DNA of 64,000 bases from Xenococcus sp. PCC 7305 (GTDB taxonomy: Bacteria; Cyanobacteriota; Cyanobacteriia; Cyanobacteriales; Xenococcaceae). Every line of letters starts with the position of its first letter. The first letter of the stretch is position 1. The stretch is taken from NCBI RefSeq assembly GCF_000332055.1, contig NZ_ALVZ01000233.1, positions 58,065-122,064 of the forward strand, written 5' to 3'. Of this stretch, positions 44,241-54,900 are shown piece after piece. A program made the position numbers and the translations under genes. The notes beneath the pieces were generated by a model, which saw nothing but the letters and a program-made list of their open reading frames with translations, made no database searches and was not told the origin of the DNA.

Positions 44241-47200
44241 TTAGTATGAGGACTTGTTCACTAGTTCTTGTTGAAGAGCTTCAGGAGAAAGATTTTCTAT
44301 TTCTGCTAATATTTTTTCCATCTCACTTATTCCTAGACTTTGATTGATAATGATATTCGCTAATTGAGCAATAGTCGGAGCTTCAAAGAGAAAAGTTTGT
44401 AAGGATAAATCTACTTGAAAGATTTCTCGCAATTGAGCAGTAACCTGAACCGCGAGGAGGGAATGTCCACCTAATTCAAAGAAATTATCGTGAATTCCAA
44501 TCCCTTTCAAGCCTATCACTTCTTGCAATATTTTCGCAATTGTTTTTTCGATTTCATTACTTGGCGCCACATAGTTTTTGCGCTCAAGAGATCTCGAATC
44601 AGAACTGGCAGAATTCTCTGGCTTTTGAGCCATATATTGAGTCAAGAAATTATTGTTTTGCTCAATCACTGTCGGTAGATCCTGAGTCGAGACAATTACT
44701 TGGGACAAGTCACTTGCTAGAGCACGCTCAAATACCTCGATCGCCTCACCAGAAAGCATTCCCTGTTGGAGATTATCAGCTTGCCATTGTTTAACTTGAG
44801 CTGGCACAGTGGTATTTTTTGCCATTCCGACTTCTTGCCAGGCATCCCAATTAATTGCTACTGTCGGACAATTGTTTCTGTTGTGATGGGCCAAGATATC
44901 GAGAAAGGCATTTGCGCTACAATAATCAGCTTGCCCAAAGCCGCCAACAATAGAGGTTAAAGACGAACAAAGGACGAGAAAATCGAGATCTATGGTTTGT
45001 AAAACTTGATTTAGAACTAATGTCCCAGTGACTTTCGGGGCAAAGACAGTTTCTGCGATCGCAGGAGTTTTGAGTTGAATAATGCCACCTCCGGCGACTC
45101 CAGCCCCATGAATGACTCCGTTAATGGTGCCAAAGCGGTTGCAAGCTAAAGCGATCGCCTGTTCCATAGCATCGCGCTCGCAAACATCCGCTGTCACAGG
45201 TAAAACTTCAGCACCTAATGTTTCTAGGTTTTTAAGCTGACAAATCTTTTGGCTAGTTAAATCTTGGGCATCATGACTCGCTAACCATTGTTCCCAATGT
45301 TCTCGATTAGGGAATTCAGAACGACCGAGTAAAATAAGTTTGGCTTGAACTGTCCGAGCTAGATGTTCGGCTAAGGCTAAACCAATACCACCCATGCCTC
45401 CTGTAATCAGGTAAATTCCTTGGGGTTTTAATTTTGATTGCTCTGGGGAATTTTTAGTGAGGGAAATGGATTCAAAGGTTTGTACCCAACGCCGATTTTG
45501 ACGATAAGCCACAATTTTATCTTTGGTATCGGTCGTAAATTCGGTAATTAATTGTTCGATGTTGTAATCATGATCAGTCTCCGAAATTGCTAGATCGATT
45601 TGACGAGCATCAATCTCAGAATATTCTTGGGGAATAACTTTAATCGCACCTAAGATATCTGCTTGTTCATAGGCTAAGGTTTCATCGCCAATGATGTCGT
45701 AAAGATTATTGGTTCCGACTAAGATTTGAGTTTTTTGCTGGTCTGGTAATTTATTTTGTTCGATTGCTTGAGCGAGGTAGATTAAGCTCCAGAAGTCTAG
45801 AGAATTGGGGAGTTGGGGATTTGGGGGGTTGGGGATTTGGGGGGGGATATTCCAGAGGTGGATTATTTTTTGGGGAATTTTACCCGATGTAACTAAATCT
45901 TGAATTAGCTTTTGATAATCTTCTGGATTATTGGGATTGATAGTATAAGTATCTTTATTTTGGCTAAAGTTTTCTCCCTGAGATACTGCGATCGCGGTTT
46001 GCCCATTATCTCTTAATTTTTCAATTATGCGATCGCCAATTCCCAATTCATCAACAAACACTAAATAGCGACTACCCTTATCTAACTTACTGGTTTTAAT
46101 CAGAGGTAAGCTTTTCCAAGAAGGAACATAAAACCAATCACTAATCTTACTTCTTTTGCCTTGTTGAACTTTTCTGGGCGTTTTCGGAGCATCAATCCAA
46201 TAACGTTGGCGTTCAAAGGGATAAGTAGGCAGTGGAACTCGATAAGGTTGTCTGTGGGCAGAAAAGTTATTCCAATCAATTTCTACTCCAGCAAGCCAGA
46301 TTTTGCCTAACATATTGAGTATGAAAGCATAATCAGAAACTTTTTCTTTAGGATGAGGCAAGGAAGAGAATACTCTTTGCTCTGATGTTGGAGGTAAATT
46401 TCGTTTCACAAGAGTTGATAAAGTTCTGCCTGCTCCTACTTCTAATAAAATATATTTTTCTTCTTTTAATAGTTCGGAAATTCCCGCTGCAAAACAAACT
46501 GTTTCCCTCATATGTTTAGCCCAATAATTGGGATTAGTGGCTTGTCCTGTGGTAATCCAAGTTCCTGTGACGTTGGAAATAAAAGGAATTTGGGGTGAAT
46601 TTAAAGTAATTTTAGATAATGCTTGTTGTAATGGTGCGATCGCGTTATCCATCATGGTCGAATGAAAGGCATGGGATGTGTGCAAATGGCGACATTCAAT
46701 ATTTTTCTCTTGAAGTTCTTGAGCTATTTTGGCTATGGCTTGATCACTACCGGAAATCACAGATAAATCAGGAGCATTAATTACCGCTAGAGATAATTCT
46801 TCGTTGAGTAATTTCTTAACTTCTGCGACTGGTAAGGAAACAGCCAGCATCGAACCAGTCGGCATCTGCTGCATTAGTTTTCCCCGCATCGCAACAAAAC
46901 GCAGTGCATCTTCTAGAGAAAACACACCCGCAATGGTGGCAGCCACATATTCTCCTATACTGTGACCGATCGCCGCTTGTGGTTGAATCCCCCAAGACAT
47001 CCATAGTTGAGCCAAGGCATATTCTAGGGCAAAGATCGCAGGTTGGGCTATTCGTGTTTGTTGTAGAGACGTTGCATGCAACGTCTCTACCGCGACGGGA
47101 TAAATTAGCGATCTCAACAAAGTTGAGCCACTGCGTGATCGCAAATCTAACCCCAATTCTGGTTCTAATAATTCTGAACAGCGATCAATCCATTCCCGAA

Positions 47201-48929
47201 ATACAGGTTCAGTCTGATACAGATCTTTGCCCATGTTGATATATTGAGAACCCTGACCAGGGAACATAAAGACAATCGATTTATTTTTTTGTTCGATAAC
47301 ATTCGTTAAAACCCTTTGCGGTTCTCTTGACTGAAGTGCGATCGCCACATCTTGCAGGTCTTGACCGACTACCATCCGACGATAATTAAATTCCTGGCGA
47401 CCCATTTGCAGAGTGTAAGCTACATCAGCCAAATCTAATTCGGGATGATTGTTTAAATGTGCAACCAAATTATCCGTCATTGTCTCCAACGCAGATTCAG
47501 TTTTCGCCGAAATAACCAAAATCTGATGCTTTCTACTCTTACTGATAACTGATAACTGTTCACTGTTCACTGCTTGCCCTCGAATAGGGTTATTATTTAA
47601 GACTTTTGACTTTTGACTTTCTAATGGTTTCTCTTCCAAAATCACATGAGCATTCGTCCCGCCAATACCTAAAGAACTGACCCCAGCTCTTCGTGGAGTA
47701 CCTGTAGTCTCCCATGGCTGTAGTTGAGTATTAACGTAAAAAGGACTATTCTCAAAATCAATTGCCGGATTAGGTTGCTCAAAATTTAAGCTAGGGGGAA
47801 TTTGCTGATGCTTCAGAGCCAAAGCTGTTTGAATAACCCCAGCAACTCCTGCTGCTGCATCCAAGTGACCAATATTAGTTTTAACCGAGCCAATAGCACA
47901 AAAACCCTTTTCAGCAGTGCTTGAGCGAAAAACCTGGTCAAGTGCAGCAATTTCAATCGGATCACCTAAAGATGTTCCCGTACCATGGGCTTGAATATAA
48001 CTAATTGTTTCGGGCTCAATATCTGCAAGCATCATGGCTTCGGCAATAACTTCGGCTTGACCATTGATACTAGGAGCCGTATAGCCAACTTTCCCCGCGC
48101 CATCATTGTTAATTGCTGCTCCTTTAATCACAGCATAAATATGGTCGCGATCGCTGATGGCCTCTTCTAGCCGCTTTAAAACTAGAATACCTACACCATT
48201 GCCGATAATTGTGCCCTTGGCCTGAGCATCAAAAGCGCGACAATGACCATCAGGAGATAAAATTCCTCCTTCCTGGTATAAATATCCCGTTTTTTCTAGA
48301 ATATTAACCGATACGCCTCCTGCTAAAGCCATATCGCATTGATAATTCAACAAACTTTGACAAGCTAATGTTGTCGCGACTAAAGAAGTAGAACAAGCGG
48401 TTTGGACCGATAAACTGGGGCCAGTAAGATTTAATTTATAAGAAACCCGAGTTGCTAAAAAATCGTTGTCATTGCCAATGCCCTTTTGGAAAAAACTAGC
48501 CAGTCCAGCGCCGCTTTGATTTAAGTCTAAAGATAAATAATGATTAGAACTAGCCCCAGCATAAACTCCAATGCGACTTTCACAACGTTGAGGGTCATAA
48601 CCGGAATTTTCTAAGGCTGACCAGGCAGATTCTAAAAATAGACGATGCTGTGGGTCGGTCAACTCGGCTTCTTTCGGATTAAAACCAAAGAAGGTCGCAG
48701 CGAATAAATCGGCATTTTCCAAGACACCGAGACGTTTAACATATTCAGGATTATTAACTAGTTCAGTGTCGATACCCGCAGCAATTAGTTCTTCATCACT
48801 AAAAGTGGTAATTGATTCTTTGCCTAAGCTTAAATTTTCCCAAAATTGGTTAATATTTTTAGCGCCGGGAAAACGACCTGACATGCCAATAATGGCTATT
48901 CCTTCTAAAGAATTTGTGTTTTCTAACAT
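44241..48929 (-). CDS. Modular type I PKS: KS - AT - KR - ACP
   Basis: 1562 aa. KS (about 10-430) with Cys179 in TACSTS, His315 in QAHGTGT and His355 in NIGHLDAA. AT (about 553-860) with Ser657 in GHSIGEY and the HAFH motif typical of malonyl-CoA specificity. A degenerate structural KR half leads to the KR (about 1165-1400; LITGGMGGIGLALAEHLA, CSSLTSIVGGFGQADYCSANAFLD). ACP about 1465-1535 with FFELGGHSLL. No DH or ER, so it should add one malonate unit and leave a beta-hydroxyl. Receiving an aminoacyl chain from the first NRPS, it would make a statine-like unit. Repeat-derived peptides lie in the KS-AT linker, in the AT and before the KR. Confidence 0.93.
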   Translation of the reverse strand: MLENTNSLEGIAIIGMSGRFPGAKNINQFWENLSLGKESITTFSDEELIAAGIDTELVNNPEYVKRLGVLENADLFAATFFGFNPKEAELTDPQHRLFLESAWSALENSGYDPQRCESRIGVYAGASSNHYLSLDLNQSGAGLASFFQKGIGNDNDFLATRVSYKLNLTGPSLSVQTACSTSLVATTLACQSLLNYQCDMALAGGVSVNILEKTGYLYQEGGILSPDGHCRAFDAQAKGTIIGNGVGILVLKRLEEAISDRDHIYAVIKGAAINNDGAGKVGYTAPSINGQAEVIAEAMMLADIEPETISYIQAHGTGTSLGDPIEIAALDQVFRSSTAEKGFCAIGSVKTNIGHLDAAAGVAGVIQTALALKHQQIPPSLNFEQPNPAIDFENSPFYVNTQLQPWETTGTPRRAGVSSLGIGGTNAHVILEEKPLESQKSKVLNNNPIRGQAVNSEQLSVISKSRKHQILVISAKTESALETMTDNLVAHLNNHPELDLADVAYTLQMGRQEFNYRRMVVGQDLQDVAIALQSREPQRVLTNVIEQKNKSIVFMFPGQGSQYINMGKDLYQTEPVFREWIDRCSELLEPELGLDLRSRSGSTLLRSLIYPVAVETLHATSLQQTRIAQPAIFALEYALAQLWMSWGIQPQAAIGHSIGEYVAATIAGVFSLEDALRFVAMRGKLMQQMPTGSMLAVSLPVAEVKKLLNEELSLAVINAPDLSVISGSDQAIAKIAQELQEKNIECRHLHTSHAFHSTMMDNAIAPLQQALSKITLNSPQIPFISNVTGTWITTGQATNPNYWAKHMRETVCFAAGISELLKEEKYILLEVGAGRTLSTLVKRNLPPTSEQRVFSSLPHPKEKVSDYAFILNMLGKIWLAGVEIDWNNFSAHRQPYRVPLPTYPFERQRYWIDAPKTPRKVQQGKRSKISDWFYVPSWKSLPLIKTSKLDKGSRYLVFVDELGIGDRIIEKLRDNGQTAIAVSQGENFSQNKDTYTINPNNPEDYQKLIQDLVTSGKIPQKIIHLWNIPPQIPNPPNPQLPNSLDFWSLIYLAQAIEQNKLPDQQKTQILVGTNNLYDIIGDETLAYEQADILGAIKVIPQEYSEIDARQIDLAISETDHDYNIEQLITEFTTDTKDKIVAYRQNRRWVQTFESISLTKNSPEQSKLKPQGIYLITGGMGGIGLALAEHLARTVQAKLILLGRSEFPNREHWEQWLASHDAQDLTSQKICQLKNLETLGAEVLPVTADVCERDAMEQAIALACNRFGTINGVIHGAGVAGGGIIQLKTPAIAETVFAPKVTGTLVLNQVLQTIDLDFLVLCSSLTSIVGGFGQADYCSANAFLDILAHHNRNNCPTVAINWDAWQEVGMAKNTTVPAQVKQWQADNLQQGMLSGEAIEVFERALASDLSQVIVSTQDLPTVIEQNNNFLTQYMAQKPENSASSDSRSLERKNYVAPSNEIEKTIAKILQEVIGLKGIGIHDNFFELGGHSLLAVQVTAQLREIFQVDLSLQTFLFEAPTIAQLANIIINQSLGISEMEKILAEIENLSPEALQQELVNKSSY
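45805..45850. repeat. GGGGATTT/GGGGAGTT repeat in the PKS gene
   Basis: G-rich tandem-like DNA that encodes on the minus strand a Pro-Gln-Ile-Pro-Asn-Pro type peptide in the linker before the KR. Same class as 21782-21832. Confidence 0.7.
47063..47090. repeat. 28-bp REP-like palindrome inside the PKS acyltransferase domain
   Basis: GTAGAGACGTTGC + reverse complement, differing by two symmetric bases from the copies at 14871 and 24380. It encodes VETLHATSL within the AT, about 40 residues before the catalytic GHSIG, and is followed by a further repeat-like stretch (GATCTCAAC ... GCGTGATCGC). Confidence 0.85.
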
Positions 48930-48943
48930 ACTTATAAATTTAT

Positions 48944-51900
48944 TTATTTTGATTTAAGTGATTTTTTATGTTTTTTAAGTGCCAATTTACGCTTTTGGGT
49001 TCTATCTGCGATCGCGGTAAATTGCTGATTTTCTATTGGTGTTTGACTGAGTTTTTTAGCTAACAAGCTAATCGTTGGATATTGAAAAAACTCTACTATT
49101 GATAAATCTTGATTTAACTTAGCTCGTAACTGGCTATGTACTTGACCAATTAACAGGGAATGTCCTCCTAAGTCAAAGAAATTATCATTAATTCCGACTT
49201 GATCAACACCCAAAACATCTTGCCAAATAGTAGCAATAATTTTCTCTGCTTCCGTATCTGGTGGTGTATAAATACTATCACTAACAGAGTCAATATTTGG
49301 TTTAGGCAAAGCTCGACGGTTAATCTTTCCATTAGGCAATAGAGGTAAACTATCTAGGAGCATAAAATTTGTAGGCACCATATATTCTGGTAACTTTTTG
49401 CCTAAAAACTCTCGCAGCTTAGGCACTAATTCTACTGCAAATTTTGCCTGTAAAGGATTATTTGTATAGTCCCGCCAAGGACGATGTTTAGTATTTTTAT
49501 TATTGTTTTGATTAGTGACAAATCGCATCTTTTGATTTATCGGCTTCCGTTTAAATATCACATCGTAATATTCATTGGCTCCACTGCCAGACCAAGTAAT
49601 GTCAATCGAATAAGGCAAATCTTGGCTGAACTTCCAAAAACTTTCAGGCTCAATTCCTGATTGCTCGAAGTTATTATCCAGAAATTGCCTCATTTCTCCC
49701 ACAGTTGACGCACCTTCGGTTGAATTCAACCATTGCCAAATCTGATAATCTTTAGTCACTCTCGCATTGGGAACCTGAGTAATACCTACAATATCAGGCA
49801 TCTTCTCTCTGAGAATTTGACGGACTGAATTTATGCTTAATTCTGATTTTTTCCAATCCAACCAAGGTAAATCTAACCCAGAAATATCCGCTGCTTCTCC
49901 AATATGAATAATCACATCGTAGCGGAATTTATTGAGTTCATTTTGGTGATAGCCTCGCTCCAAAATAATTTCTACATGGCTAATTTCTGGTAAATGTTGT
50001 TGTAAATTGGTGAAAAATTCTGGATCAATAACTAGTTGTTTTTCCTCAAACAATTGTTTGTTAGCCCGTTGTTTTAATTCTTCTTTAGAAAGAGAATCGG
50101 GAGCACGATGAAATTGTACAGAGCTATGAAATGTTCCGAGTAAAGGCAAACTACGAATATCCCCGAGGAAAATAAAACCTCCTGGTTCCACTGCCGCAAC
50201 TGCCTTGGTCAAAACTTGCATTAAATAGTCAACATTGGGAAAATACTGAGCTACAGAAACTACCACAACCGCATCAAAACTATTGGCTGCGACATTCTCA
50301 AAGTTATTGGCATCTCTATGGTTCAAGCTAACTCCAGATATTGATTCTTCTAGCATTTCCAGTTGATGCTGGAGATTAAGTAAGGCTTTTTCTGAGGCAT
50401 CGGTGGCACAATATTGCTCACAATAAGGAGCGATCCGAAATAGCATTAGTCCGCTACCTGAACCGAGATCTAATACTTTGCTGGGCTTTAAGGACAAAAT
50501 CCGCTCGACTGTCGATTCTACCCATTGAGCAACTTCTGCCTCGGGCATTGCTTGTCCTGTATAACTACTGTTCCATCCTGTGAAATCCGATTTTAAGGCT
50601 TGTTCCTCAACAGTATTCTGGTAAAGATCGTCAAATACTCCTTCCCATTGAGATAACTGTTCACTGCTTAATTCTTCTTCTGAGCTTAATTCTGGTTGAG
50701 GATTTTGGACGACATAAGCAACTAAGCGTTTGTTATCAAGCTCATCTTCTTGAGCAATAACTACGGCTTCTTTCACCTCTGAATGCTGGCTCAATACTGC
50801 TTCAATTTCTCCTAATTCAATCCGAAATCCGCGAATTTTTACTTGATAGTCCATCCGACCCAGAAATTCAATATTTCTATTATGCGCCCTAAAGGATACA
50901 CCTTCGGATAAAGCGGTATCCTTTAGGGCTACTAGATATCTTGCTAAGTCTCCAGTCTTGTATAAACGTGCTCCTGGGCGATCGCTAAAGGGATCGCGAA
51001 TAAATTTCTCTTTGGTTAATCCTGGACGATTATAGTAACCTCTAGCTAATCCAATTCCTCCAATATAAAGTTCTCCGGCAACTCCTAGCGGGACAGGTCG
51101 TAGCTCGGAATCCAGTATATATAGTTGAGTATTGGGGAAAGGACGACCAATAGGGACTGGCCGCTCAAGTTGTAGCTCAAGTTGTAAATTGGCAGTAGTA
51201 GTCTCAAAATAGGAACTATCAATCGTGGCCTCGCTGACACCATAGGAGTTGATTAATCTGGTTGCCTCACCACAAAAACCTTTGACTCGTTGATATCCAC
51301 TCATATACCAACTATCAGAACCGACGATTAACAAGCGCATAAAGTCGAGAGATTGTTGAGTTTCCTCTAAATATTGAATTAAGTTCATCAGCACAGCGGG
51401 AACAAATTCTGCACAGTCTATTTGTTCAGAACAAAGTAGGCCATACAGTCGATCTGGCTGTAATAGATAGTCCCTGGGACAAAGTACTAATTTCCCTCCA
51501 GAGCATAATGCTCGAACTAAGTCTCCCGTAAACACATCAAAGGAAAAACTTGCCATTTGCAAATGACTTGTAGCAACAGAACGCAGTAAATATCTATCTT
51601 CCCAACCGAGATAGGCATTGACTAAACTACTATGATTAACCATCACGCCTTTGGGAGTACCAGTAGAACCCGAAGTGTAGATGACGTAGGCTAGGTTTTG
51701 AGAGGTTGCTTTATTAGGTAAATTTGACTGACTTTCTTGAACAATATTCTTCCAACTAGAATCGAGACAAATAACCTTCGCTTGATGTTCTGGAAGATTT
51801 TTTTGTAACCATGGCTGTGTGAGCAAAACTGGTAGTTGCATATTGTTCAAGATGAATTCGAGCCGCTCGGAGGAGTAGATCGGATCTAGTGGGACATAAG

Positions 51901-54900
51901 CTCCTCCAGCTTTGAGAACTCCTAATACGGCGATTATCATTTCTACGGAGCGATCCATGTAGATCCCCACCATGGTTTCTGGTTCGACTCCAACTGTTTG
52001 TAAATAATGTGCTAACTGATTGGCACGTTGATTCAATTCTTGGTATGTCAGTTGGTTTTGGGCAAATACGACAGCAACTTCATCGGGTGTTTGCTCTACC
52101 TGGGCTTCAAACAGTTGATGAATAGATTGCCCCATTTGGGATTTGAGGTTTTGGTTCGATAGTTCCTCTGAATTGAATTTAACCAGTAGTTGCTGTTGTT
52201 CTTTGGCGGTTAATAATGATAATTCCGATAGCTTCGCATCAGGATTAGCTAATACATTTAGCAGTAGGTTCTCTAAATGCCCAATCATTCGAGTAATCGT
52301 GGCATCGTCAAAGAGATCGCTATTGTATTCAAAAGATAATCTCAAACCTTGATTCACTTCTACCGATAAACTCAAATCAAACTGCGCTGTGTTTGTTTCT
52401 ATCTGTAATTTGCTAATCGCTAAATTGGGTATTTCCAAAGGAGTTGGCGTATGGCGAAAATCAAACATAGCTTGAAATAGCGGTGTCCGACTGGTATCTC
52501 GCTCTGGTTGGACGGCTTCTACTAGTTGATCAAATGGTAAGTCCTGATGTGCATAAGCGCCTAAAGCTATGTTTTTGACTCGTTGGAGTAAGTTACTAAA
52601 AGTTGGGTTACTACTTAAGTCTGTGCGAAGTACTAGGGTATTAACAAAAAAGCCAATTAAGCCTTTGACTTGATCTTGATTTCGGTTGGCGATGGGTGAA
52701 CCGACAGCTATATCATCTTGTCCTGTATAGCGATGAAGAAATGTCTGAAATATTGCCAGTAGCAACATGAATAAAGTTACATTCTCTTGATGGGCTAGTT
52801 CATTTAGTCTTTGAACTATTGTTGCTGATAATTCGAAAGCTTGATGAGCGCCTCGGGAAGTCTGCACCGCAGGTCTGGTGCGATCAGTTGGTAAATGTAA
52901 TGCTCTGGGGATGCCGTTTAGTTGTTGCTGCCAATAATCAAGTTGTTTTTCCAGGATTTCTCCTTGTAACCATTGTTTTTGCCATTGGGAAAAGTCTTTG
53001 TACTGAATTGTAATTTCTGGTAGGGGCGAGGTTTCTCCCGTTAAGAATGCTTTGTATAACGCTTCAAGTTCTTGTAATAAAATTTCGGTTGACCAACCAT
53101 CGGAAATTATATGGTGCATTTCCAGGACAAAAACATGTTCTTGTTCTGCGAGGCGCAAAAGTTTAGCTCGGAATAAGGGACCCTGAGATAGGTTAAAAGG
53201 TTGTTGAGCTTGTTCGGTTAAGAATTCCTGGATTGCGCGATCGCTCTGGGAAGCAAGATTATTTTGATAATCTACGACTGATAGAGATAATTTGAGGCTG
53301 GGCGCAATAATTTGTCCTGGTTGTCCATCAGCGATCGCGAAAATAGTTCTTAGCGTTTCATGTCTTCTGACAATTTCGTTTAAACTTTGTTCTAATACGG
53401 CAATGTTAAGCTCGCCCTTGAGCTCTAGGGCTAAGGAAATATTGTAAGCTGGGTTTCCTGGTTCTAATTGATCGAGAAACCAAAGTCTCGCCTGAGCAAA
53501 AGAAACGGGATAGCTATGCTGATTTGTCGTGATTTTTTTGAGAGGGATAGATTCAGTTGGATTCGATATTTCTAGGGCCGCTAATATTTTTGTGCAGAGC
53601 GATCGCGTAGTTAATCCGGAAAATAAATCTGCGATCTCAACACTAACTCCTAAATCATTTTCGATCTGATTTTTTAATTCAAAAACTTTTAAAGAATCTA
53701 AGCCCAAACTAGTCAAAGGACTATCCAGAGCAATTGCTTGCGGTAATCTTTTTACTATCCGAGCAATACTGGTTTGTACATATTCTTCTAAAAGTAACTG
53801 CGATTCTTGAGGCAGTTTTTGTAAAAGTTCTTCTCTAGTTAAATGTATTGCTACTTCGACAGATTCTTTAGTTTCAACAAAATCACTAGCAATTATATTT
53901 AATTTATGCTCTAAAAGCTGATCCCGAGTTGCTCGACGTTGAATTTTCCCACTAGAAGTTTTCAGAATAGTCCCTGGCTTAATTAAAACTACGCCATAAA
54001 CTTCTATTTCATGGGCTTCTGTAATCGCTTGACAAATATTATTAATGACTAATTCCAAATTTGGTTTAGCCCGAAATTCCAATTCTTGGACAACTACTAA
54101 TCTTTCTTCTTGGTTAATCTCCACAGTAAAAGCAGCATTACTCGCCAAACGTAAATCTGCATGAGATTGTTCTGCTGTTAGTTCAATATCTTGTGGATAA
54201 AGATTACGTCCTCTAATAATAATTAAATCCTTGAGTCTCCCAGTAATAAACAGCTCACCATTGCGATCGAGAAAACCTAAATCTCCAGTGCGCAAAAAAG
54301 ATTCCTTCTGTAAATCCTCTTCTCTCCCTTCTCTCTCTTCTTTGCGCCTTTGCGTCTTTGCGTGAAATATTTTCTTAGTCTCTTCCACTCGATTCCAATA
54401 ACCATTGGCAATACTATCTCCACTAACCCAAATCTCACCAACAGAATTAGACTCACAAACTGTCTCAGTTTCAGGATTGACTATCACAATTTCTTGCCCA
54501 GGAATACTTCTGCCACAGCTGACTAAAACTTTACTATTCTCCTTCCCAGAAACTTCTACAATCCGATCTTCGGCCAAAGCCAATTTATCCACAGATTTAC
54601 TTTGATATTTTGTCTCCCTCTCGCCGCCAGAAACCAATAAAGTCGCTTCGGCCATTCCATAGCAAGGATAAAAAGCTTCCTGACGAAAACCACAGTCAGC
54701 AAAAGTAGCAGCAAATAATTCTAAAGTCTCGTGACGAATTGGTTCGGCTCCATTAAAAGCCACTTGCCAACTACTAAGATCTAGAGTTTCTTTTTGTTTG
54801 GCGGTAATCTTTTTCGCACATAGTTCATAGGCAAAATTCGGCGCGCCGCTAGTAGTTCCACCATAGCTCGAAATAGCTTTTAGCCAACGATAGGGATTTT

